From contig JAANXC010000055.1 of NCBI GenBank assembly GCA_018263495.1, forward strand, positions 1 to 9,162: a DNA stretch of 9,162 nucleotides, written 5' to 3'. Below the pieces are notes generated by a model. It had not been told where the DNA came from. It ran no database searches and saw only the letters and a program-made list of their open reading frames with translations. Below are positions 1 through 5,858 of the stretch, one piece after another. This DNA comes from Nitrososphaerota archaeon (GTDB lineage Archaea; Thermoproteota; Nitrososphaeria; Nitrososphaerales; Nitrosopumilaceae). Every line of letters begins with the position of its first letter. The first letter of the stretch is position 1. The position numbers and the translations under genes were made by a program.

Positions 1-813
1 AGAAATGAGAATGACGTTGTGAATCTTTACAATACATTATCTCCAGTAATGCAATTAGCTACTGGTGGTGATATGCTAAATTTTGGATATTGGCATAAAG
101 AAGACATATCACCCGTTAACGCACAGAATAGATTATGTAATAAGATTGGAGAACTTGCAGAATTAGAATCTGCAAATTCGTTACTTGACATTGGAAGTGG
201 TTTGTCTGCACCAGCAATAATATGGACTAAGTTATATCCAGATGTTAGTATTTCATGTCTAAATATTAATTATATTCAGTTACAACTTGCAAAAAAAATC
301 GTTGAGGAAAAAACACCAAATTCCATGATTAATGAAATCAATTCTACATCTACAATGTTACCATTTTCAACAAACTCTCTGGAAAGAGTAATTGCACTTG
401 AATCTGCACAACATTTTAAACCATTTCATCATTTTATTTCTGAATCACATCGTGTTCTAAAAAAAGACGGTATTCTTACATTCGCAATACCTGTAATCAA
501 GAATAATTCAAGTGTAAAAAAACTTGGAATCTTAGCGTTAACGTGGTCATCAGAACACTATAAGCAGGATTTTGTAATCTCAAAAACAACTAAAAAATTT
601 AAAATAATCAAAAAAACCGAAATCGGGCACGATGTTTTCGAACCACTATCTAATTATTACAATAAAAATAGACGTAGATTAAGAAATAACATATTAACAC
701 AATATCCATCATATGTCGAAAATTTATTATTCAAATCATTATTGAAAATGAAAAAAGCATCACAAGAAAAATTGATTGATTATTTACTAATAAAATGTAT
801 AAAAGTAAATTAG
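1..813 (+). CDS. Class I SAM-dependent methyltransferase, 5' end cut by window edge
   Basis: Transfers a methyl group from S-adenosylmethionine to an unidentified small molecule; the closest remembered relatives are tocopherol-C-methyltransferase/EryG-like enzymes. The frame is open to the first base. The first in-window start is a GTG at 19 (264 residues), but the residues before it (NDVV) read naturally into NLYNTLSPVMQLATGGDML, so the true start is probably upstream. Numbering from the GTG: motif I LLDIGSG at about 55-61 (SAM-binding glycine loop), an acidic/motif II region near 78-85, LPFSTNSLERVIALESAQHF at about 114-133, and SHRVLKKDGIL at about 143-153, the usual post-core strand and turn. 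The last 80 residues are Lys/Arg/Asn-rich and without a recognisable motif. No signal peptide or membrane segment is seen. Substrate unknown; lipid, quinone or cofactor methylation are all possible. Family call is firm, the specific function is not. Confidence 0.85.
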   Translation, partial: RNENDVVNLYNTLSPVMQLATGGDMLNFGYWHKEDISPVNAQNRLCNKIGELAELESANSLLDIGSGLSAPAIIWTKLYPDVSISCLNINYIQLQLAKKIVEEKTPNSMINEINSTSTMLPFSTNSLERVIALESAQHFKPFHHFISESHRVLKKDGILTFAIPVIKNNSSVKKLGILALTWSSEHYKQDFVISKTTKKFKIIKKTEIGHDVFEPLSNYYNKNRRRLRNNILTQYPSYVENLLFKSLLKMKKASQEKLIDYLLIKCIKVN

Positions 814-823
814 GTTATTCAAT

Positions 824-829
824 TATATA
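824..829 (+). promoter_or_regulatory. TATA box (BoxA) for the DUF6659-like gene
   Basis: TATATA inside AATTATATAG, centred about 25 nt before the ATG at 851. This is the expected spacing for a leaderless archaeal transcript starting at or near the A of that ATG, and it argues for the ATG over the in-frame TTG at 839. Confidence 0.55.
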
Positions 830-850
830 GTCTAATTTTTGTGTTGTACC

Positions 851-1231
851 ATGAAGCAAACTAAAGATGAACAGCTACTTAATGTGGTTGAAAATATTTT
901 AGCACTAAACACTGCAATGCGATTTGCTTCAATTCTTGATTTAAAAGGAAACATAATTGAAGGAATTATGAAAGATCGTAAAACTTCATTGGAGTCTCAA
1001 AAACAACAGGAAAAATTTTGTAAGGATGCTGCTAAGGCACGAAAAATGCGTGAAGCATATGATAAGAAACTTGGTAAGGTTCGTTATGTACACACAGAAA
1101 GAGAAAATGTCACTCAAATCACTGTGTATATTAAAAAATATACTATTTTTATTACAATGGAACCAGAATTATCTGTTAATAAAAAATTACAAATTGTAAC
1201 AAAAATTAAAAAAATGTCTTCACACCTTTGA
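851..1231 (+). CDS. DUF6659-like conserved thaumarchaeal protein
   Basis: Small soluble protein of 126 residues, recognised from memory as the DUF6659 type found in Nitrososphaerota; no biochemical role is known to me. Visible features: a helical N-terminus (DEQLLNVVENILALNT), then MRFASILDLKGNIIEGIMK at about 23-41, which resembles the beta-hairpin of profilin-like/Roadblock folds, a charged central helix (about 46-72), KVRYVHTERENVTQITVYIKK at about 76-96 and a strand-rich end with ITMEPELSVNKKLQIVTKIKK. No membrane segment or cysteine motif. The ATG at 851 is preferred to the TTG at 839 because of the TATA box 25 nt upstream. The gene follows the methyltransferase by 37 bp but has its own promoter. 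A role as a small sensing or scaffold protein is only a guess from the possible Roadblock-like pattern. Confidence 0.75.
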   Translation: MKQTKDEQLLNVVENILALNTAMRFASILDLKGNIIEGIMKDRKTSLESQKQQEKFCKDAAKARKMREAYDKKLGKVRYVHTERENVTQITVYIKKYTIFITMEPELSVNKKLQIVTKIKKMSSHL

Positions 1232-1278
1232 TATTAATCATAAACCAATAAATCATCATACATCAAGTTGATAATAAC

Positions 1279-1566
1279 ATGGTAAAAAAACCATTAAAAA
1301 TTCTAGTTGATGAAATGGACGATGGAATGGATGAAAAATTGAAGGAAATTGGCTTTGATGCTTATAGTGTGAAAAAATTGCGGGCGGATGGATTAAAACT
1401 TCATGCTGACTATTCTCTAATTAAATATGCCAAGGAAAACAATATGATTTTGATAACTCGTGATAAAGAAAATGGTATAGCATGCAAAGAAAACGCGATT
1501 CCATGTATTCTGCTTGACATGGAAGAAATTTTTAAAATTGTTTTGAATAAATTAAATCAATTTTGA
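1279..1566 (+). CDS. DUF5615 family PIN-like protein
   Basis: 95-residue protein of the DUF5615/Mut7-C-like branch of the PIN-domain superfamily, whose members are predicted metal-dependent ribonucleases and in bacteria are often the toxin of a two-gene module. Seen: ILVDEMDD at 8-15, giving the first acidic pair (D11, E12); LRADGLKLHADYSLIKYAKENN at about 34-55, containing D44 typical of the 'D..I...A' helix; LITRDKE at 58-64, the strand-turn with the family's RD pair (R61, D62); and AIPCILLD at 73-80. It is at full length for the family. No DUF433-type antitoxin or other small partner is next to it: upstream is the DUF6659-like gene (47 bp away) and downstream a converging membrane gene (26 bp). 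The upstream TATA is weak (AATAAAT near 1247-1253). A housekeeping RNase role is as plausible as a toxin role. Confidence 0.75.
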   Translation: MVKKPLKILVDEMDDGMDEKLKEIGFDAYSVKKLRADGLKLHADYSLIKYAKENNMILITRDKENGIACKENAIPCILLDMEEIFKIVLNKLNQF

Positions 1567-1592
1567 TTTATTTGTGACTAAGACACGATTTA

Positions 1593-2414
1593 TCATATTT
1601 TAGGGTCTAACGTACAACCATCATCTTTTTTTTGTATTTTTTTTGCAATTAATATCGGTGTTAGTAAAAGGATTGGTATAGTGATACCAACAAACAGTGT
1701 TTGAAGCTGGGTAAGTATAACTGTAAATGTAACTGCACTAGATGAGCCTATAAAAATAGCAAAAAATGTGCTTACACACGTTGGGCAAGCAACAAACAAA
1801 CCAGTTGTAGCACCAATACTTGTCAAACCACCACTTCTTTTTGTTATTGATATCGCTTTTATTGCAAGTGCCGTATTTAGGCCAACAAGATATGAAACAA
1901 CTATAACAAGTACCAAGTTTATCGGAATTATTTGTAGACCAATGTGCTCCGTTATATACACAATAATTGTTGGCATATATCCCGGCTCCCCGCAACATGT
2001 ATTCATGTGTGCTGATGGAACAACTGCATCATAATGATGTGAAAATATTACGTCAGGTTGATATACAATTAATCCTGCCGTTAGGGAAAAAAACATGCCA
2101 TAAGCAATGAATGTTACAACAAATATTTTTCTTGATTTAGAATTCATAGTAGTTTTAGCAATAATGGCTAAAATTCCATTGGTATTTTCTATAGCTTTTC
2201 GCTGGTGGTAACGATAAATACCATATCCAATTGCACCAAATGACATCAACAAAATAACATAGAATCCAATTGCCAGTCTTTCAATAGCCTGTATCGAATC
2301 TGTTGTTATTGAAAAATCATCTGTATTTGAATATAACACAAAAATTATACCGATCACAACGAACCCAATAATTATAAACATTCTATCATTAGTTTTTGTT
2401 TTATGTTTTTCCAT
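1593..2414 (-). CDS. Six-helix membrane protein with CC and CPTC motifs
   Basis: Uncharacterised 273-residue polytopic membrane protein. Likely helices are at about 12-28, 46-66, 97-118, 158-184, 196-222 and 229-257. The cytoplasmic side is marked by basic stretches (KHKTK at the N-terminus, the loop at 67-96, KAISITKR near 186-193, and the KKIQKK tail); the loop at 29-45 is acidic. This positive-inside pattern puts the loop 119-150 outside. That loop holds possible metal ligands: HH at 126-127, H136, M137 and vicinal Cys140-Cys141 in NTCCGEPGYMP. A second thiol motif, ACPTC (210-213), lies within helix 5. The combination suggests metal (perhaps copper) or thiol-redox handling, but this is inference; I know no characterised relative. 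It is transcribed divergently from the DUF151 gene and converges on the DUF5615 gene. The start fits a TATA box 28 nt upstream. Confidence 0.8.
   Translation of the reverse strand: MEKHKTKTNDRMFIIIGFVVIGIIFVLYSNTDDFSITTDSIQAIERLAIGFYVILLMSFGAIGYGIYRYHQRKAIENTNGILAIIAKTTMNSKSRKIFVVTFIAYGMFFSLTAGLIVYQPDVIFSHHYDAVVPSAHMNTCCGEPGYMPTIIVYITEHIGLQIIPINLVLVIVVSYLVGLNTALAIKAISITKRSGGLTSIGATTGLFVACPTCVSTFFAIFIGSSSAVTFTVILTQLQTLFVGITIPILLLTPILIAKKIQKKDDGCTLDPKI
1626..1644 (+). terminator. Tandem T8 tracts, possible terminator of the DUF5615 transcript
   Basis: Two runs of eight T (1626-1633 and 1637-1644) about 60-80 nt past the DUF5615 stop. Such T tracts can terminate archaeal transcription. They lie in the 3' end of the converging membrane gene, coding its Lys-rich KKIQKK tail, so a coding explanation also exists. 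Confidence 0.35.
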
Positions 2415-2415
2415 C

Positions 2416-2420
2416 TATAA
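2416..2420 (+). promoter_or_regulatory. TATA box for the DUF151-family gene
   Basis: TATAA centred 28 nt before the ATG at 2446, within the 31-bp divergent spacer. The spacing supports the 2446 start over the in-frame ATG at 2476. Confidence 0.4.
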
Positions 2421-2437
2421 CAAAAATTTTTACAAAC

Positions 2438-2446
2438 TATAATTTA
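2438..2446 (-). promoter_or_regulatory. TATA box for the six-helix membrane protein gene
   Basis: On the minus strand this reads TAAATTATA, centred 28 nt before that gene's ATG (2414). It touches the first base of the divergent DUF151 gene, so the two promoters interlock. Confidence 0.5.
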
Positions 2447-2913
2447 TGCTTATTAGAAAGCCATTTCCCTACCAAATGAGGATTTCCGTCTTGAAAATTG
2501 ATGATAACCAAGAGAAGGATTATGATATAGTGAAAATCACTCACATTGGTTTTGTTGATGAATATGGCATTGAGGGGTTACTTTTGTTAAAATCTGATGA
2601 TGGAAAAGAGTTTCATATGCATGCGTTTTCAGGCGAAGTGGCTAAACACATATCAGCCTTCCATTCTGGTGAGCAATCCGTTCCTACTATTTACAAGATG
2701 CTTGAAGAAATTTGCGAAGAAAATGAAATATTCCTTGTTAAGGTGAAAATCTATGAAAGTGGTCAAGCACTTAGAGCAAATCTTTACTTTACAGGTAAAA
2801 CAGATCTGGTATTAAGAAATTATCGAGCATCTGATGCAATTGCACTTGCTGTATTTTATAAAATACCAATATTGGTTAGAAAAAATTTGTTACAGGAAAC
2901 AATGAAAGCCTAG
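2446..2913 (+). CDS. Bifunctional nuclease family protein (DUF151)
   Basis: 155-residue member of the DUF151 family, named after plant bifunctional nucleases (DNase/RNase) and also found in thermophilic bacteria and archaea; the biochemical role in archaea is not established. Seen: HIGFVDEYGIEGLLLLK at about 33-49; KEFHMHAFSGEVAKHI at about 54-69, where the usual family text has a similar 'R.FSGEVA' segment; a helix at 79-92; ANLYFTGKT at 111-119; and the signature RASDAIALAV at 127-136 followed by KIPILV. No signal peptide or membrane segment. The start at 2446 is preferred because a TATA box lies 28 nt upstream; the ATG at 2476 (MRISVLKIDD) is the alternative and would drop ten residues with no family match. 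The stop codon overlaps that of the converging PurP-family gene in a CTAG. Confidence 0.85.
   Translation: MLIRKPFPYQMRISVLKIDDNQEKDYDIVKITHIGFVDEYGIEGLLLLKSDDGKEFHMHAFSGEVAKHISAFHSGEQSVPTIYKMLEEICEENEIFLVKVKIYESGQALRANLYFTGKTDLVLRNYRASDAIALAVFYKIPILVRKNLLQETMKA
2910..2913. other. CTAG shared stop codons of a convergent gene pair
   Basis: The palindrome CTAG supplies TAG to the DUF151 gene on the plus strand and TAG to the PurP-family gene on the minus strand, so the genes overlap by exactly four bases. Confidence 0.9.
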
Positions 2914-4001
2914 GTAACAATTTTACTTAAAGTGTCATCTTCATATGCTTTTTTAATTTCCATGGCAATTCTACGCCCGACACCAAAAGTTTGTCCATAC
3001 TGATATTTTGTATAAGGGCTAGTTGTTGCAAGGATAGGATTTCCTGGAACCCTAAGTGACACATCATATACAATAATTTCCAAATCTTTTGTAATTACAC
3101 TTTGTAGTGAAAATGGTCCAATAATTCCAGGCGAATATTCTTTTTTTACAGCAGCGACAAATTTGTCACCCATTGTTATTACTTTTTCAAGTAAAGATTC
3201 TCGAATACTAGCTGGTGTATGCCCAACTTCAATATTTTGTAAATCAATATCTAATTCTAATTGCTGCTTTGCGGGAAGAGCATTATAGTCATGTATGTTT
3301 GTTTGAAGCCGTCTTTCTATTCCAAGAAAGTCAACATTTTTCGAAATTGGGGTATGGAAGTAATTAAAATTAAGATATGTTCCTATGGCAAGCTGTTCTA
3401 TAACAGCATTTTTTAAGTCATTTTTTGAGATTATACCCTGTTTAATTTTACTCTCAGATTTTTTCTTATAATCAGAAAATGATGATACAGTAAAAAACGC
3501 TCTTTCCAATTTGCGTTTTTTTTCTTGTACTTTTACTATAGCAGGTTTGTTAATGTCTTTAGGATTTTTAAAAATTTTTGGGTATTTTATCCTGGATTTT
3601 TTTAGCAGATAGTATTGATTTTTTTTATTGTTACGCTCCTCAGCCTGAAATAGTGCTCTATTACCAAATATTGGGACTTTCAGTGAATTTTCAATCACAT
3701 TGTAACCAAGATATGCAGTCAAGGATCGATGTGGAACAATTATTGTATTAGTATCCCTTAACATTTTTTGATTTTTTGTTGATGACATTTCACTAAATTT
3801 TTTCAAGATCTTAATTTCGTCAGCAATTCTATCAAATCGTTGATAAGGTGTTTCTCTACCTTTCTGGCAAAAAACAATCGTGTCTAATCCTTCGTCTTTT
3901 GCACCATCCATTATTTCTAGTGCAGAATGGCTTCCAAGAACTGCGATTCTAAGATCATCATAGCCGTTAACAATTTTTTGGATCTCAGGTCTTCTAATCA
4001 C
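2910..4001 (-). CDS. purP: PurP-family ATP-grasp ligase (formate-dependent AICAR formylation)
   Basis: Archaeal PurP makes FAICAR from AICAR, formate and ATP, replacing the folate-dependent PurH step in purine synthesis. This 363-residue protein has the family's length and order: N-terminal domain with LRIAVLGSHSALEIMDGAKDEG at about 17-38, KGRETPYQRFDRIADE at 47-62, IIVPHRSLTAYLGY at 87-100 and VPIFGNRALFQAEE at 109-122; the ATP-grasp part with KPAIVKVQ (152-159); VIEQLAIGTYLNFNYFHTP (200-218), GIERRLQTN (227-235), IGPFSLQ (294-300), IIVYDVSLRVPGNP (309-322) and GQTFGVGRRIAMEIKKA at the C-terminus. The characterised enzymes, as I recall, have Glu in an 'FE(I/V)S.RI' segment where this has YDVSLRV, so it may belong to a PurP-like paralogue group and exact substrate is less sure than family. 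It lies 2.5 kb from purS and 3.3 kb from purQL, consistent with purine synthesis. A minus-strand ATATTATGG about 25 nt upstream may be its TATA box. Confidence 0.85.
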   Translation of the reverse strand: MIRRPEIQKIVNGYDDLRIAVLGSHSALEIMDGAKDEGLDTIVFCQKGRETPYQRFDRIADEIKILKKFSEMSSTKNQKMLRDTNTIIVPHRSLTAYLGYNVIENSLKVPIFGNRALFQAEERNNKKNQYYLLKKSRIKYPKIFKNPKDINKPAIVKVQEKKRKLERAFFTVSSFSDYKKKSESKIKQGIISKNDLKNAVIEQLAIGTYLNFNYFHTPISKNVDFLGIERRLQTNIHDYNALPAKQQLELDIDLQNIEVGHTPASIRESLLEKVITMGDKFVAAVKKEYSPGIIGPFSLQSVITKDLEIIVYDVSLRVPGNPILATTSPYTKYQYGQTFGVGRRIAMEIKKAYEDDTLSKIVT

Positions 4002-4040
4002 ATTTTAATTGTATTGTAGCCATAATATGAAGTTGAGCAT

Positions 4041-4048
4041 ATTTTTAG
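4041..4048 (+). promoter_or_regulatory. Possible TATA box for the 40-residue membrane protein
   Basis: ATTTTTAG centred about 27 nt before the ATG at 4072; the only support besides protein shape for choosing that start. Confidence 0.3.
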
Positions 4049-4071
4049 CCAACACATTTCTAAAATATAAC

Positions 4072-4194
4072 ATGAGTATTGAAATGGTTCTTGTAGGATT
4101 AATTTTATTTTCAGGTATGGCTGCTGGTGGAGTAAAAATTTGGCTTAACAAGCGTAAAGAAAAAGAAACGGATATGCTCGATTCTAATATTTAA
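4072..4194 (+). CDS. Very small single-helix membrane protein
   Basis: From the ATG at 4072 this is a 40-residue protein: MSIEMVLVGLILFSGMAAGG forms one membrane helix (about 4-20), followed by a basic stop-transfer stretch (KIWLNKRKEKE) and an acidic end. The positive side suggests N-terminus out, C-terminus in. An in-frame ATG at 4027 (55 residues) and a TTG at 4009 (61 residues) are alternatives; I prefer 4072 because the shorter form is a clean membrane micro-protein and has an AT-rich box about 27 nt upstream. It lies between the divergent PurP-family gene and ubiX, 47 bp ahead of ubiX on the same strand. I do not recognise a family. Being real is likely but not certain; codon usage matches neighbours and helix design is non-random. 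Confidence 0.55.
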   Translation: MSIEMVLVGLILFSGMAAGGVKIWLNKRKEKETDMLDSNI

Positions 4195-4212
4195 TCGCTT
4201 ATTACATATTCA

Positions 4213-4220
4213 TTAAAATT
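4213..4220 (+). promoter_or_regulatory. TATA box for ubiX
   Basis: TTAAAATT centred about 25 nt before the ATG at 4242, giving a leaderless transcript. Suggests ubiX is transcribed on its own even though the small membrane gene precedes it. Confidence 0.4.
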
Positions 4221-4241
4221 ATCTGGTATTCAAGTGAATGT

Positions 4242-4802
4242 ATGAAATTAGTGGTTGGAATAACTGGTAGTACTGGTGTTATTTATGGAATAAGATTACT
4301 TGAAACACTCAAGCTATTAAACATAGAAACTCATTTGATAATGTCAGAATGGGCTGAAAAATGTATTGTGATGGAAACTGATCATGATCTCAATTATGTA
4401 AAATCACTTGCAACACAATGTTCTGATGAAACAAATATGGCTGCAAATGTTTCAAGTGGAACTCATAAGACTGATGGAATGATTGTTATTCCATGTAGTA
4501 TGAAAACATTGTCTAGTGTTGCAAATGGATATGATGAGACGTTGGTTGCACGTGCAGCTGGTGTAACATTAAAGGAGTCACGTAAATTAATTCTTGTAGT
4601 ACGCGAAACGCCGTTAACTGCTATTAATTTAGAAAACATGTTAAAGCTAGCACGACTAGGTGTTATCATTCTCCCTCCAGTTACAGAATTTTATACAAAG
4701 CCTCGAGGAATAGATGATATGATAAATCATATTGTTGGTAAATGTTTAGATCAGTTTGACATAGAACATGATCTATTTACTAGATGGGGTTCAAATAATT
4801 AA
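4242..4802 (+). CDS. ubiX: UbiX-family flavin prenyltransferase
   Basis: UbiX joins dimethylallyl phosphate to reduced FMN to make prenylated FMN, the cofactor of UbiD-type decarboxylases. The 186-residue length is typical. Seen: N-terminal FMN-binding loop VVGITGSTGVIYGIRLLE at 4-21 (family GASG.IYG); MSEWAE at 34-39; THKTDGMIVIPCSMKTL at 74-90 with the hallmark PCSMKTL; VANGYDETLVARAAGVTLKE at 93-112; LILVVRETPLTAINLENM at 116-133 with RETPL; and LPPVTEFYTKP at 144-154, equivalent to the family's MPP.P.FY loop. Two local variants (GSTG for GASG, PPVTEFY for PP.P.FY) are mild and do not remove known key residues. No UbiD is in the window; the client may serve quinone or aromatic metabolism elsewhere. 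The ATG at 4242 is supported by a TATA box 25 nt upstream. Converges on tatA with a 10-bp gap. Confidence 0.92.
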   Translation: MKLVVGITGSTGVIYGIRLLETLKLLNIETHLIMSEWAEKCIVMETDHDLNYVKSLATQCSDETNMAANVSSGTHKTDGMIVIPCSMKTLSSVANGYDETLVARAAGVTLKESRKLILVVRETPLTAINLENMLKLARLGVIILPPVTEFYTKPRGIDDMINHIVGKCLDQFDIEHDLFTRWGSNN

Positions 4803-4812
4803 AAATTAAGAT

Positions 4813-5010
4813 TTACTGATCTTTTTTTTCTTTGAGATCTTTTAATTCTTTATCGCCTTCTATTTTTCCTTTTTCAAATTCCCCTTTTGATTTACCTAGA
4901 GTTCTTGCAAGTTCAGGAATTTTCTTGGCACCAAATAGTAATACGCCAACAATAACTATGATCCATACCCATTCATAACCTCCAACAAACATCATCAATG
5001 ATTCAAACAT
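4813..5010 (-). CDS. tatA: TatA, twin-arginine translocase pore-forming subunit
   Basis: TatA oligomers act with TatC to move folded proteins carrying twin-arginine signals across the cytoplasmic membrane. The 65-residue protein has the family's plan: short N-terminus, one membrane helix at about 13-26 (EWVWIIVIVGVLLF), the conserved FG hinge at 26-27, an amphipathic helix AKKIPELARTLGKSKGEF at 28-45, and a Lys/Glu-rich cytoplasmic tail. It lies 26 bp downstream of tatC on the same strand, so co-transcription is likely; a weak TTAAATC near 5033-5040 could add an internal promoter. Only one TatA/B-type protein is present here, as usual for archaea. Converges with ubiX. Confidence 0.93.
   Translation of the reverse strand: MFESLMMFVGGYEWVWIIVIVGVLLFGAKKIPELARTLGKSKGEFEKGKIEGDKELKDLKEKKDQ
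4822..4829 (+). terminator. Oligo-T tract, possible terminator of ubiX
   Basis: Eight consecutive T about 20 nt after the ubiX stop. Archaeal RNA polymerase can stop at T-rich non-template tracts without a hairpin. The tract is inside the 3' end of tatA, where it encodes Lys codons on the other strand, so it could also be purely coding. Confidence 0.35.
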
Positions 5011-5036
5011 TTAATCTCATTTCTCAAATTACAGAT

Positions 5037-5828
5037 TTAAGTCTTCAGTGTTTGTTTTTCTTTACGTTCTACTAGAATCATGCCTGCTAGATATAATCCA
5101 ATCATTGGACCAGCGATAAACCACATGGTTACACCACTGCCATCAGGAGTTATTATCGCACCAAAAATTATAATTATAATAATCGCATATCGTATATTTT
5201 TTCGCCAAAATTTTGTGTCAGTCATACCTGATTGACTAAATGCATACATTAACACTGGTAGCTGAAACGATAATCCAAATGCCAAAAGAAACTGTAAAAC
5301 AAATGTAACAAAATCCATTATATTCAAAAATGTGACAAGTCCTGATGATGCACCATATTTGTACAAAAAGTCTAGCATGAAAGGTATTACAACAAAATAC
5401 GCAAAGAGAGAACCGGAAACAAAAAGACCAGTTATAGGTACAGTAATAGCCCTACCAACGTTTACTTCATTTTCCTTTAATGCAGGTTTTAGAAAGTTTA
5501 CAACTTCTCGAATAATTACTGGTGTGCCTGCAACAATACCAACTAGTGCAGCAATATACACTTGTGCAAAAAATGCTTGACCCGGTGCAGTTTGTATTAA
5601 TTGTACACCTTCTGGTACCAAATTAGTCTTGAAATAGTTAGTAAGTTGTGCAGCAATGTTGTCAAGTGGTTCTGGAGTGGGGTAATAGAATGTAATATCG
5701 TTGTATGTCATAGTTTCAAAGTGGAATGTCATTAAAAATACAGCAATGACGCCAACTACAATTACTACTCGTAAGACTCGTGTTCTAAGTTCGTTTAAAT
5801 GCCCATAAATTTCATCTAGCTCTGACAT
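5037..5828 (-). CDS. tatC: TatC, twin-arginine translocase receptor subunit
   Basis: Six-helix core of the Tat translocase, binding the RR signal peptide and recruiting TatA. The 263 residues include the cytoplasmic N-terminal signature HLNELRTRVLR at 10-20 (with the conserved Glu13), helix 1 at about 20-34, a long external loop (37-80), QAFFAQVYIAALVGIV (84-99), the second cytoplasmic region FLKPALKENEV (112-121), FAYFVVIPFMLDF (142-154), helix 5 with AFGLSFQLPV at 183-192, and TPDGSG at 227-232 before the last helix; a basic tail ends the protein. Position 189 is Gln where many TatC proteins have a polar Glu in this segment (E. coli FGVSFEVPV). The gene follows an unknown gene by 30 bp and precedes tatA by 26 bp. 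A minus-strand AATTAATAAT about 28 nt upstream may serve as its own TATA box. Confidence 0.95.
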   Translation of the reverse strand: MSELDEIYGHLNELRTRVLRVVIVVGVIAVFLMTFHFETMTYNDITFYYPTPEPLDNIAAQLTNYFKTNLVPEGVQLIQTAPGQAFFAQVYIAALVGIVAGTPVIIREVVNFLKPALKENEVNVGRAITVPITGLFVSGSLFAYFVVIPFMLDFLYKYGASSGLVTFLNIMDFVTFVLQFLLAFGLSFQLPVLMYAFSQSGMTDTKFWRKNIRYAIIIIIIFGAIITPDGSGVTMWFIAGPMIGLYLAGMILVERKEKQTLKT

Positions 5829-5858
5829 CTTAACTCTCTACATGTTTTTCATTATTAA

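Noticed and set aside
839..850. TTG start at 839 for the DUF6659-like gene
   Set aside because: ATG at 851 is a stronger codon and has the correctly spaced TATATA box.
1738..2034. Open frames on both strands inside the six-helix membrane gene (1738-1998 minus, 1768-2034 plus)
   Set aside because: Both overlap a well-designed membrane protein in other frames and show composition typical of shadow reading (many Cys/Trp/Asn or no domain pattern).
4463..4669. Minus-strand frame inside ubiX
   Set aside because: Antisense to the conserved UbiX core; no independent support.
4818..4840. GATC-T8-GATC inverted repeat as an intrinsic hairpin terminator
   Set aside because: The four-base arms are too short to form a stable stem; only the T tract itself is kept as a candidate.
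5332..5580. Plus-strand frame inside tatC
   Set aside because: Antisense to tatC helices, which gives a long frame by composition alone.
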